A stretch of 64,000 nucleotides of DNA, taken from Paenibacillus sinensis (GTDB lineage: Bacteria > Bacillota > Bacilli > Paenibacillales > Paenibacillaceae). The stretch covers positions 41,970 to 105,969 of the forward strand of contig NZ_JAHCMB010000148.1 of NCBI RefSeq assembly GCF_019904155.1. Reading direction: 5' to 3'. The position numbers and the translations under genes are program-made. Shown here one piece after another: positions 10,392 to 18,672 of this stretch. Below the pieces are notes generated by a model. It worked only from the letters and a program-made list of their open reading frames with translations, was not told the origin of the DNA and did no database searches. Every line of letters begins with the position of its first letter. Position 1 is the first letter of the stretch.

Positions 10392-11459
10392 TTATTCAAA
10401 ATCGGCTTTTTGTTCTTCAAGATACTTCGGCGTCTTCTCGAACATGCTGTCGATCAGGCCGGGAACGGTCATTTTTTCGGTTTTTTCCGCGATCTTGATC
10501 TCTTCGTTCACCTTGGCCTTCGCTTCGTCCTTCACGCGCTGGGTATCTTCGTCGCTCCAGAGACCCTTGGATTCCAGATACTTCACGACGCGCGCGATCG
10601 GGTCCTTCTCGTTCCATTCTCCCTCTTCTTCCTTCGTACGGTACTTGGAAGCGTCGTCGGACAGGGAGTGTGGACGGAAACGGTACGTTACAGCCTCGAT
10701 CAGCGTCGGGCCTTCTCCATTGCGTGCGCGCTCTGCGGCTTCACGAACTGCCTGGATGACTGCGAAGATGTCCATCCCGTCAACCTTCACGCCGGTAATG
10801 CCTGCTGCAACCGCTTTGTGGGCGATCGATTTGGCAGCCGTCTGCTTCGCGAAAGGTGTTGTGATGGCGTAGCCGTTATTCTGAACAAAGAAGATAACCG
10901 GCAGTTTGAAGCGTCCTGCATAGTTCAAACCTTCGTAGAAATCGCCTTCGGAGGAACCGCCGTCACCGGTGTAGGTAATGGCGACATTCTTCTGATTCTT
11001 CAATTTAAAGCCCATTGCGATGCCCGTGGCATGCAGGATCTGGGCTCCGATAATAATTTGCGGAGGCAATACGCTGACATCCTCAGGAATTTCACCGCCG
11101 TGCTGATGGCCGCGGGAATAGAGGAATGCCTGGTGAAGCGGAAGTCCGTGCCATACGAGCTGCGGAATATCGCGGTAGCCCGGGCAGACGAAATCTTCCT
11201 TCTCAAGAGCGAACTCGCTGCCGACCATCGTCGCTTCCTGTCCGGATGTCGGAGCATAGAAGCCAAGGCGGCCCTGGCGACCCAAGTTAACGGCGCGGTC
11301 ATCCCAGGTGCGGGTGAAAATCATGCGGTAGGCAATTTCTTTCAATTGATCGTCGGTAAGAGCAGGCATCTTATCTTTGTTGATCACTTCTCCAGCCGGG
11401 GAAAGGACCGAAAGAGCCTCTACATCCTCCGTATAAACTTCGTAAGGAACTTTACTCAT
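10392..11459 (-). CDS. pdhA: Pyruvate dehydrogenase E1 component, alpha subunit
   Basis: Catalytic thiamine-diphosphate subunit that decarboxylates pyruvate and acetylates E2. 355 residues. The ThDP/Mg motif [18 protein letters not shown] and the phosphorylation-loop region [16 protein letters not shown] are clear. I prefer the ATG at 11457-11459, which has GAGGTG 6 bases upstream, over the GTG three codons earlier, which lies inside that Shine-Dalgarno. First gene of the operon, driven by the promoter at 11525-11554. Confidence 0.96.
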   Translation of the reverse strand: MSKVPYEVYTEDVEALSVLSPAGEVINKDKMPALTDDQLKEIAYRMIFTRTWDDRAVNLGRQGRLGFYAPTSGQEATMVGSEFALEKEDFVCPGYRDIPQLVWHGLPLHQAFLYSRGHQHGGEIPEDVSVLPPQIIIGAQILHATGIAMGFKLKNQKNVAITYTGDGGSSEGDFYEGLNYAGRFKLPVIFFVQNNGYAITTPFAKQTAAKSIAHKAVAAGITGVKVDGMDIFAVIQAVREAAERARNGEGPTLIEAVTYRFRPHSLSDDASKYRTKEEEGEWNEKDPIARVVKYLESKGLWSDEDTQRVKDEAKAKVNEEIKIAEKTEKMTVPGLIDSMFEKTPKYLEEQKADFE

Positions 11460-11524
11460 TATCTTCACCTCAGCAAAAAAATTTGAATAACAATTTGAAT
11501 ATTGGCTGCCTCTGTTATAGAATT

Positions 11525-11554
11525 ATTATACACCTGTTTCTTGTATTTCGTCAA
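11525..11554 (-). promoter_or_regulatory. Sigma-A promoter of the pdh operon
   Basis: TTGACG (11554-11549), an 18-base spacer and a perfect TATAAT (11530-11525) on the minus strand, about 65 bases before the pdhA start, in an AT-rich gap. Strong match to a housekeeping promoter. Confidence 0.8.
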
Positions 11555-11726
11555 AGGAATACGCATAAAATTTAACACTGCGTATACTTTGTATGTATAA
11601 CAGGATAATATTTTTCATATAACAGATTTGATCATTTTCAAGAAGTAAATGATTTTTGCCACAAAATCCATTTTAACGCAACACGTAACTCAATGCAAAA
11701 TCCGACAGGAAAGGTGTCGATCTGCC

Positions 11727-12458
11727 ATGGATGAATCTGTTTTTCTGAAACGAACAATTGTCAAGCATACCCTCTGGAGCGAGCAGCTGCAGGAGAACCG
11801 CAAGCTTCGCGTCTACCTTCCGCCCGGTTATAATGAGCTCCTCAGCTATCCGGCCGTGTACTGTCAGGATGGCGAAGAGTTCTTCAATTTCGGACGGATC
11901 GCAACGATTGCCGGCAGACTCATTCTCGAGGAAGGCGCCGAGCCTTTCATTATAGTAGGAGTCGAAGTCAACGTAGCCGTCCGGACACAGGAATACGCGC
12001 CTTTCGGCAGCCGGTTCGATGCCTACCTGAATTGCTTCGCCGAAGAGATTATCCCCTATATCGAAGAGAATTATCCGGTGCGTCAGACTCCTTCGGAACG
12101 AATAGTGGCCGGCGACTCGCTCGGAGGAAGCGTCTCTTTGCACATGGCGCTGCGCTATCCCGATCTGTTCCACCGGGTTCTCAGCCTGTCGGGAGCCTTC
12201 TACCCGCTGAGTCTGGAATGGATCGAGGATGAAACCGATCTGTCCTGGCTCGATATCAACATGGTCGTCGGTCTTCAGGAGAGAGACTATCAGACCGATA
12301 CTGGCGTATATGATTTTGTCCAACTGAACCGCGACGCGAAGAAGCTGCTGGAGGAACGCGGCGCCAAGGTGGTTTACCGGGAGAAGGACGGACGCCACCT
12401 GTGGGGCTTCTGGCAGAAAGAGCTTCCGGAATCGCTCCTCTATTTTTTAAACAGTTGA
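11727..12458 (+). CDS. Esterase-family alpha/beta hydrolase
   Basis: Belongs to the putative esterase (Esterase D / enterochelin-esterase-like) group. 243 residues. LRVYLPPGYNELLSYPAVYCQDGEE is the typical first strands, and the nucleophile serine sits in IVAGDSLGGSVSLH (GxSxGG). A late histidine in KDGRHLWGFWQKELPE is a plausible triad base. No signal peptide, so probably cytosolic. The ATG at 11727 has AGGAAAGG upstream; the frame is open further upstream but without a ribosome site. It is divergent from pdhA. Substrate cannot be told from sequence. Confidence 0.85.
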   Translation: MDESVFLKRTIVKHTLWSEQLQENRKLRVYLPPGYNELLSYPAVYCQDGEEFFNFGRIATIAGRLILEEGAEPFIIVGVEVNVAVRTQEYAPFGSRFDAYLNCFAEEIIPYIEENYPVRQTPSERIVAGDSLGGSVSLHMALRYPDLFHRVLSLSGAFYPLSLEWIEDETDLSWLDINMVVGLQERDYQTDTGVYDFVQLNRDAKKLLEERGAKVVYREKDGRHLWGFWQKELPESLLYFLNS

Positions 12459-12531
12459 ACAGGGCTTGATAGCCTAAAATCGTGAACAAACTCTTACAAA
12501 TTGCAGGAAACAGGCACCATGATTACGCTTT

Positions 12532-12570
12532 CAAAAGAGGACGCGGAAGAGAACCGCGTTCTCTTCTTTG
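12532..12570. terminator. Probable bidirectional terminator
   Basis: AGAGGACGCGG pairs with CCGCGTTCTCT around a short loop, with T-rich tracts on both sides. It lies between the convergent esterase and phosphatase genes. Confidence 0.65.
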
Positions 12571-12605
12571 ATTTCATTGCCGATCCCCAAGCTTAAGCTT
12601 CATTA

Positions 12606-13067
12606 TCAGATCTCCGACTTTAGCTTGTCCATCAGAACCGAACAGCCTGCGTCGACCAGACGGTAGACCTCATCGAAGTTGCCTGTAAAATAGGGGTCGG
12701 GCACTTCCTTCAACTCTTCGTCCGGCAGAAGATCCATAAAGAACATGATCCGGGCCTTCTCGCTACCCGGCAGCTTGCGGACATTGACGCCGTTGGATTG
12801 ATCCATGCAGATCAAATAATCGAAGGCGCCGAAGTCCTCCGGGACGACTCTGCGAGCAGCCATGCCTTCATAACTGATTCCGAACGAATCCAGTACGGTT
12901 CTCGTTCCTTTATGCGGCGGCTTTCCGATATGCCAGTCTCCCGTACCGGCCGAATCGACCGAGATTTGATGCTCCAGGCCGGCTTCCTTCACTTTATGAC
13001 GGAGAACCGCCTCGGCCATCGGTGAACGGCAGATGTTGCCCAGACAGACAAACAGCACTTTCAGCAT
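12606..13067 (-). CDS. Low-molecular-weight protein-tyrosine phosphatase
   Basis: Cytosolic phosphatase that removes phosphate from tyrosine or arginine residues. 153 residues, the normal size. The P-loop is CLGNICRS near the N-terminus (nucleophile C8, R14), and the general acid Asp is in EVPDPYFTG. It resembles Bacillus YfkJ more than the arginine phosphatase YwlE, but the two cannot be separated by eye. The ATG has AGGAAC-type upstream sequence (TGGAGGAACATGA). Gene stands alone between convergent esterase and divergent thiN. Confidence 0.92.
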   Translation of the reverse strand: MLKVLFVCLGNICRSPMAEAVLRHKVKEAGLEHQISVDSAGTGDWHIGKPPHKGTRTVLDSFGISYEGMAARRVVPEDFGAFDYLICMDQSNGVNVRKLPGSEKARIMFFMDLLPDEELKEVPDPYFTGNFDEVYRLVDAGCSVLMDKLKSEI

Positions 13068-13229
13068 TCATGTTCCTCCAGGTATATATATGTAGAGTTA
13101 TCGCAGCACCCAGCGGAACTTCGTCCGTGCTGTCTGCGTGTACCCTCTTCCATTTTAGCCTTGACGCCATCAATTGTACAACTCCCTGATCTGCTTTATA
13201 CTGGATCAAGTAGCGGAAGGAGGATTGCA

Positions 13230-13871
13230 ATGCCGGTACACAGAGCCGTCATTTTTGCCGGGGGAGTTCTGTCAGACCAGTTCCTGAACGAACTTGCACC
13301 GGATGATTATATTATCGGCGCCGACCGCGGAGCGCTGTTTCTGGTGAAGAACGGGATCATTCCGGACCTAGCCGTCGGGGATTTCGATTCCATTACAGCG
13401 GAGGACTTCAAGCTGATTCAGGACAAATGCGAAAGAGTGATCTCCTGCGACGCTGTGGACAAGGATTTGACAGATAGCGAGCTTGCGCTGGATCTCGCCC
13501 TGGAGGAGCAGCCTGAAGAAATTCTGCTGCTGGGCGTCACCGGTACCCGTATCGATCAGACGCTGGCCTGCATACAGATGATGACGCGCCCCCTTCAACG
13601 CCAGATCCGCTGCGCAGCCATGGATCTTCACAATTACATCACGCTGACGGGAACGCAGGCGCTGGTGCAGGATCGGGGTTATGAATATGTATCGCTGCTT
13701 CCGATTACACCCGAGGTGACCGGAATTACGCTGCAGGGCTTTCAATACCCCCTTCAGGGAGCGACACTGAAGCTCGGTATGTCACTGGCCGTCAGCAACC
13801 GCCTGATTGCTCCGACCGGCACGGTAACCATTGAGAGCGGCCTGCTGCTTATCATACAGAGCAGGGATTAG
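13230..13871 (+). CDS. thiN: Thiamine pyrophosphokinase
   Basis: Makes thiamine diphosphate from thiamine and ATP. 213 residues. The catalytic-domain motifs are visible: IGADRGALFLVKNGIIPDLAV, GDFDSI, DKDLTDSELAL and GVTGTRIDQTLA. The C-terminal half is the beta-sandwich that binds thiamine. Start at 13230 is fixed by GGAAGGAGG six bases upstream. The product is the cofactor of the PdhA/PdhB enzyme encoded nearby, but the genes are not co-transcribed. A strong terminator follows. Confidence 0.93.
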   Translation: MPVHRAVIFAGGVLSDQFLNELAPDDYIIGADRGALFLVKNGIIPDLAVGDFDSITAEDFKLIQDKCERVISCDAVDKDLTDSELALDLALEEQPEEILLLGVTGTRIDQTLACIQMMTRPLQRQIRCAAMDLHNYITLTGTQALVQDRGYEYVSLLPITPEVTGITLQGFQYPLQGATLKLGMSLAVSNRLIAPTGTVTIESGLLLIIQSRD

Positions 13872-13919
13872 ACTGACAGAATCCATACAGCTTTGTAACC
13901 AATTCGCCAGATTTGAATC

Positions 13920-13963
13920 AAGACGAGAAACCCTTATACACCAAGGGTTTTTCGTCTTTTTTT
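13920..13963 (+). terminator. Terminator of thiN
   Basis: Long stem (GACGAGAAACCCTTA / AAGGGTTTTTCGTC) with a 6-base loop followed by seven T residues. Confidence 0.92.
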
Positions 13964-14148
13964 ATGTGAAGGGCGATGTAAAGATTAATTTTTTGTAACT
14001 TTTAATCGAAATTTAATAAATCGCTTACAGTCCTTGCGCCCCATAGGTTTCAGCCCTCCGATCCAAAATTTAGGGAACCTCCGGCCTGTTATACTACAAT
14101 CAAGCCAAGCAGATAGACTTGGACAAACATCTTTGGAGGTACTACAAC

Positions 14149-14652
14149 ATGAAAAAAACAACATTGATCCAAAAAGCGATTGTCGTAGGCGTCTGCACAG
14201 CTATTGGTTTCGGAGGAGTAATGGCCGGCGGCTTGGCGACACCGACTGCACAGGCCGCTTCTGCTTCAACCAGCGCTTCCGGTATTATTTCATTGGGCAA
14301 AAAATTCATGGGCACACCTTATAAATTCGGAGCCTCGACCTCTACAACCCGTTACTTCGACTGCTCTTCCTTTACTAAATATATTTTCAATAAATACGGT
14401 GTGGATCTTCCCCGCACTTCGGTAGCTCAATCCAAGGTTGGACAGGCCGTATCGAAATCGAATCTGCGTGCAGGCGATCTGGTCTTCTTCTCCAGCGGCG
14501 CCCGCGCCAACGGCAGTAATGTCACCCATGTGGCAGTATACATCGGCGGAGGTAAAATTCTTCACACGTACGGTTCTCCGGGGGTAACGATCTCCGACCT
14601 GAACGCCGGCAACTGGAAGAGAACTTATCTGAAAGCCCGCCGAGTTCTGTAA
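14149..14652 (+). CDS. Secreted NlpC/P60 cell-wall hydrolase
   Basis: Peptidoglycan endopeptidase of the NlpC/P60 family, expected outside the membrane. 167 residues: a Sec signal peptide (MKKTTLIQKAIVVGV..., cleavage likely after TAQA), then a single NlpC/P60 domain. Catalytic residues: Cys in YFDCSSFTKYIF, His in NVTHVAVYIGG and a third polar residue (His) in ILHTYG. There is no LysM or SH3 cell-wall-binding domain, so it is a minimal form. The start has TTTGGAGGT upstream. A TATACT -10-like box lies at 14090-14095, without a convincing -35, which could mean an alternative sigma factor. Confidence 0.92.
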   Translation: MKKTTLIQKAIVVGVCTAIGFGGVMAGGLATPTAQAASASTSASGIISLGKKFMGTPYKFGASTSTTRYFDCSSFTKYIFNKYGVDLPRTSVAQSKVGQAVSKSNLRAGDLVFFSSGARANGSNVTHVAVYIGGGKILHTYGSPGVTISDLNAGNWKRTYLKARRVL

Positions 14653-14671
14653 ACCGGGCAGATTACGGGAA

Positions 14672-15457
14672 TTACGAATACGGCGCCTCATCCGGCGCCC
14701 TAACTACATAGCCCTCCCCCCGGACTGTGTGAATCAGCTTCTGACGGTGGCCTTTATCCACTTTTACCCGAAGATGACGGATGTACACATCGACGACATT
14801 CGTCCCGGCATGAAAATGATAACCCCATACCCGGCGGAGAATCATCTCACGGGAGCAGACTTCCCCGCAGTTCTCTGCGAGAAAATACAGAAGGGCGAAC
14901 TCCTTGGAAGTCAGCTGCAGATTTTGACCTTCGCGCATCGCGCATCGGCGGGGACGGTCCAGCACCAGTCCTCCGATCTTCAGTACGGACTGCCGGCTCC
15001 TTATGCCTGCCAATTCGAGCAGGTTCATAACCCGTGCAGCCAGTTCCCCTTCGTGCAGCGGATATGCCATGTAGTCATTCGCTCCCGATTTTAGGGACGC
15101 TTCCGCTGCATCGCCGCCGCTGGCGCCGGAAATGGCCAATACCGGAAGGCGCTTGCCGTCGCTCCTTGCCTGGTCCACGACCTGCCACCCTTCCCATCCG
15201 GGTACATCTACAAGCTGGGCGACAAGCAGAGAAGCCTCTCCGCGCTTCAGAAGCTCTCCGAGCTGGTCTGTGCGGCTGCACATCTGAACAGACAACCCGA
15301 TATCGTCCAGCACCCGGGCTATAAGTGAAGACTGCGGGGATGCCTCCTTCCTTGCATTCCCCGCGTCTTCATACTCCCCGATGGAGATGCTGTCATCTGA
15401 GATTCGGTCATCTGCCGCAGCTTCCCCGGTATACCAGATGATATTTTCATTCACCAT
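14672..15457 (-). CDS. OmpR-type regulator with degenerate (pseudo) receiver domain
   Basis: 261 residues from an ATG with GGGGGA just upstream (15455-15457). The C-terminal third (about 165-255) is a standard winged-helix domain: LQLTSKEFALLYFLAENCGEVCSREMIL, then GTNVVDVYIRHLRVKV and HTVRGEGYVV. The N-terminal part aligns with a receiver domain only from LIARVLDDIGLSV onward. Where a phospho-accepting Asp should be (LLDLMMPG in classical members) the sequence reads LVAQLVDVPGWEGW, with no Asp at that position. The conserved Thr is Ser in LAISGA, and the conserved Lys before Pro is Tyr (MAYPLH). No histidine kinase gene is adjacent. It is therefore probably a phosphorylation-independent regulator (inference). 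Confidence 0.85.
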   Translation of the reverse strand: MVNENIIWYTGEAAADDRISDDSISIGEYEDAGNARKEASPQSSLIARVLDDIGLSVQMCSRTDQLGELLKRGEASLLVAQLVDVPGWEGWQVVDQARSDGKRLPVLAISGASGGDAAEASLKSGANDYMAYPLHEGELAARVMNLLELAGIRSRQSVLKIGGLVLDRPRRCAMREGQNLQLTSKEFALLYFLAENCGEVCSREMILRRVWGYHFHAGTNVVDVYIRHLRVKVDKGHRQKLIHTVRGEGYVVRAPDEAPYS

Positions 15458-15527
15458 GCATCCCCCATATCCGTTCGCTTCCGGCTCACAGGAAGCGTCA
15501 TAGGCATATGGGTTAGGATACCCCCAC

Positions 15528-15566
15528 AGCAAAACGGCCATTCCTGCACAGGATGGCCGTTTTGCT
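15528..15566. terminator. Strong hairpin, likely terminator after the ThiF-family gene
   Basis: Perfect 13-bp stem AGCAAAACGGCCA / TGGCCGTTTTGCT with a 13-base loop. T-rich arms could end transcription in either direction; on the minus strand it follows the ThiF/MoeB-type gene. Confidence 0.7.
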
Positions 15567-15608
15567 ATGCGCAGCATCAGCAGCTTTATTAGAAGACTCG
15601 TATCCCGA

Positions 15609-16679
15609 TTAACCGAAGTAGCGGTGGTACACGCTTCTCGCAGCCGAGATATCATTCGTACCGTGAATCAATGCTCTCCCATCTCCAAAGATCACCACCC
15701 GGTAGTCCCCATCGTTAAAGGAGACGAGGTACGGATTGCTCTCCACCTTGCCAATGCCTAGCCGTTCGAGGCGGCCGGCCGTCTCCGGGAGCGACAGCTT
15801 GCCGCGTACAGCCGGACGAATCTGTACCGTATTGCGTCCGCACAGCACATCGCTCCGCTCCGTATTCGCAGCCAGCAAATAGGGATATACCGGGTCCTGG
15901 CCGCATGAAGGGCAGTTCGCCTTGCGGGCGGCCGACACCCCGATCTCCTGATATTCGTTGCTCCAGACGTCGAAAGTGAGCAGCTTGCCGCGAAGCTTGT
16001 CCTTCTTCCCGCCAAGGAGCTTGACGGCCTCCATAGTGGCATGGGAGACCACCATCTGAACCGCTTGAGGGAGAATTCCAGCCGTGTCGCAGGTGTCTCC
16101 GCCAAGCGGAACGGTGCCGAGCAGACAGTTCAGACACGGGGTCTCTCCCGGCAAGAACGTATATGAGACACCGTAGCTGGCAACACAAGCCCCGTAAATC
16201 CAGGGTATGCCTTTCTTCTGGGCGATATCGTTCAGAATAAGCCTTGTATCGAAATTATCTGTTGCATCCATAATCAGATCCACGCCTTCGGCCAGCTCTT
16301 CAAGCTCCTCAGCCCGCACATCCAGAATATGGCTCTCCACTGTTACCTCAGAGTTGATGGCCGACAGACGGGCTTTGGCAGCCGCCGCCTTGGGCGTCCG
16401 GTTGATCGCATCCTCTTCCGTGTACAGCGTCTGCCGCTGCAGATTGCTCCATTCGACATAGTCCCGGTCGACGATGATCACCCGTCCCGTTCCGCTGCGC
16501 ACCAGCGTCTCAGCCATGCCGGTCCCAAGCGCGCCCGCTCCGACGATGAGCACTGCCGAATCCGCGAGACGGCGCTGGCCTTCCTTGCCGAAGGGCGCAA
16601 ACCTGACCTGGCGGGAATACCGTCCGTCTCTGCCGTCGGCCACAGCAGCGGACTTCTCTCTATCGGTTTCTCTATCCAT
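15609..16679 (-). CDS. ThiF/MoeB/HesA-family E1-like adenylyltransferase
   Basis: Activates the C-terminal Gly-Gly of a sulfur-carrier protein (ThiS or MoaD type) by adenylation. 356 residues. VLIVGAGALGTGMAETL is the nucleotide-binding motif, DRDYVEWSNLQRQTLY the conserved Arg/Asp segment, DATDNFDTR the Mg-binding site. Four zinc cysteines are in CLNC and CPSC, and GGDTCDTAGI holds the candidate catalytic Cys. The C-terminal 90 residues extend beyond the E1 core and may replace a rhodanese domain, but no rhodanese CxxxxR loop is seen. GGAGGAG precedes the start. No thiS, moaD or partner gene is nearby, so thiamine and molybdopterin roles cannot be separated. Confidence 0.9.
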   Translation of the reverse strand: MDRETDREKSAAVADGRDGRYSRQVRFAPFGKEGQRRLADSAVLIVGAGALGTGMAETLVRSGTGRVIIVDRDYVEWSNLQRQTLYTEEDAINRTPKAAAAKARLSAINSEVTVESHILDVRAEELEELAEGVDLIMDATDNFDTRLILNDIAQKKGIPWIYGACVASYGVSYTFLPGETPCLNCLLGTVPLGGDTCDTAGILPQAVQMVVSHATMEAVKLLGGKKDKLRGKLLTFDVWSNEYQEIGVSAARKANCPSCGQDPVYPYLLAANTERSDVLCGRNTVQIRPAVRGKLSLPETAGRLERLGIGKVESNPYLVSFNDGDYRVVIFGDGRALIHGTNDISAARSVYHRYFG

Positions 16680-16795
16680 CCCGATTCTCCTCCAAACTCA
16701 AGGATAAACGCCTTACGGCGTCCTTTAGGCGCCAAACGTTTACCAAGCAATAGAAGACCTTTTATAAGCAACAACTTATAAAGTCTTATATTTTG

Positions 16796-16842
16796 AAAAA
16801 AGTCCGGGGTTCCGCTCATGACTTGAGCCGCCTCCCGGACTT
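16796..16842 (-). terminator. Terminator of the ABC-F gene
   Basis: AAGTCCGGG pairs with CCCGGACTT, ending in a T run on the minus strand. An inner GCTCAAGTCATGAGC palindrome extends the stem. Confidence 0.88.
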
Positions 16843-16959
16843 ATTATTCAGGCTGGCATCCAACCTTCATCCCATGCTTCAAATGACTACCGCGCCTTCC
16901 GGGCAGTTGGCGGTGCTATAATACATTTTAGACATTATATACGCTCCGCCCTTATCGCG

Positions 16960-18513
16960 CTATACGGATTGTGTGGACCATTGCTCAACGTTCCACGTCT
17001 TCGTCACCCAGTCTTCATAGAAGTCGGGTTCGTGGGAGACGAGCAGCACTGTGCCCTTATATTCTTTAAGCGCGCGCTTGAGCTCTTCCTTCGCCACGAC
17101 GTCCAGATGGTTCGTCGGTTCGTCGAAGAGAATCCAGTTGCTCTCGCGCATCATCAGCTTGCAGAGCCGGACCTTCGCCTGCTCTCCCCCGCTCAGCATG
17201 TTCAGCGGACGGGTAATATGCTCGTTCTTCAGGCCGCAGCGGGCCAAATGCGCGCGCACCTCATGCTGATTCAGGCTTGAGAACTCATTCCATACGTCGT
17301 CGATCGGCGTAATGTTGCCAGCCTTGACCTCCTGCTGGAAGTAGGCGGGATTCAGGAAATCGCCAAGATAAGTCTTGCCGCTGACCGGCGGAATAACGCC
17401 GAGAATGGTCTTCAGCAGCGTTGATTTGCCCACCCCGTTGCAGCCGACAATGGCGATCTTCTCTCCCCGCTCGATCGTCATGTTCATCTTGGGAAGCAGC
17501 GGACGGTCGTAGCCGATCTCGAAATCAATGCCCTCGAACACCGTCTTGCCGCTCGCCCGGCTCTCCTTGAACTGGAACACCGGTTTGACCGCTTCTTCCG
17601 GCTTGTCGATCCGTTCCAGTCGGTCAAGCTGCTTCTCACGGCTCTTCGCCCGGCCGGATGTAGAATAACGGGCTTTGTTGCGCGCGATGAAATCCTCCTG
17701 CTTCTTGATGAACTCCTGCTGCTTCTCATAAGCCTCAATATGCTGGGTCTTGTTGATATACGCCATATCCAGGAACTTCTCATAGTTCGCTGTATACCGG
17801 GTCAGCTTGGCAAATTCCAGATGATAGACGACATTCACGACCTTGTTCATGAATTCCGAATCATGGGAAATGAGAACGAAAGCGTACGGATAATTCTTCA
17901 GGTAGTTCGTCAGCCATTCGATATGCTCCACGTCCAGATAGTTCGTCGGTTCGTCGAGCAGCAACACATTCGGCTTCTCCAGAAGCAGCTTCGCCAGCAG
18001 CACCTTCGTCCGCTGGCCCCCGCTGAGTGCGGACACGTCCCGGTCCAGGCCGATGACCGACAGACCAAGGCCGTTGGCCATTTCCTCAACCTTTACATCG
18101 ATCAGATAAAAATCACCGATTTCGAGCTGCTCCTGAATTTCGCCCATCTCCTCCAGCAGCACTTCCAGCTCCTCCGGAGTGGCGTCTGCCATCTTGTCGG
18201 TGATCGACATCATTTCCTTCTCCAGCTCCAGCAGCGGCAGGAACGCATCTTTCAGTACGTCGCGCACCGTCTTGCCGGGGGTAAGGATCGTATGCTGGTC
18301 CAAATAGCCATAGCGCACTTTCGGCGTCCATTCCACCTTGCCGCTATCCTTCAGCAGCTTGCCCGTTAAAATATTCATCAGCGTCGATTTGCCGACACCG
18401 TTCGCTCCCACCAGTCCGACATGCTCTCCGGCCAGCAGCCGGAAGGATACATTCTTGAACAGCTGACGCTCCCCGAAATTATGGGCTACGTCTTCAACAG
18501 TAAGTAAACTCAT
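16960..18513 (-). CDS. ykpA: ABC-F family ATPase, YkpA/YbiT-like
   Basis: Soluble ATPase with two ABC domains and no membrane part; ABC-F proteins act on the ribosome E site. 517 residues. Walker A motifs GANGVGKST (about 37) and GCNGVGKST (about 355); signatures ALSGGQRTKVLLA and MLSGGEQAKVRLC; Walker B LLLDEPTNYLD and ILFDEPTNHLD. The linker between the domains is charged and helical (YEKQQEFIKKQEDFIARNKAR). Sequence closely resembles B. subtilis YkpA from the first residues (MSLLTVEDVAHNFGERQLF). The antibiotic-resistance ABC-F types have longer linkers, so a housekeeping translation role is more likely. Own terminator; the gene appears monocistronic. Confidence 0.92.
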   Translation of the reverse strand: MSLLTVEDVAHNFGERQLFKNVSFRLLAGEHVGLVGANGVGKSTLMNILTGKLLKDSGKVEWTPKVRYGYLDQHTILTPGKTVRDVLKDAFLPLLELEKEMMSITDKMADATPEELEVLLEEMGEIQEQLEIGDFYLIDVKVEEMANGLGLSVIGLDRDVSALSGGQRTKVLLAKLLLEKPNVLLLDEPTNYLDVEHIEWLTNYLKNYPYAFVLISHDSEFMNKVVNVVYHLEFAKLTRYTANYEKFLDMAYINKTQHIEAYEKQQEFIKKQEDFIARNKARYSTSGRAKSREKQLDRLERIDKPEEAVKPVFQFKESRASGKTVFEGIDFEIGYDRPLLPKMNMTIERGEKIAIVGCNGVGKSTLLKTILGVIPPVSGKTYLGDFLNPAYFQQEVKAGNITPIDDVWNEFSSLNQHEVRAHLARCGLKNEHITRPLNMLSGGEQAKVRLCKLMMRESNWILFDEPTNHLDVVAKEELKRALKEYKGTVLLVSHEPDFYEDWVTKTWNVEQWSTQSV

Positions 18514-18672
18514 CGTTTCTCTTTAAGCTCCTATCTATATTTAAAATCAGGAATAATCCGTTATGGATACAACGATTAATTTTAGCATATTTCAGATCTT
18601 TTACGAAACTAAAAAGTTCGCTTTCCATCACTTTTCATCACATTTCATTCTACTTCATGGCTGTTCCGATAC

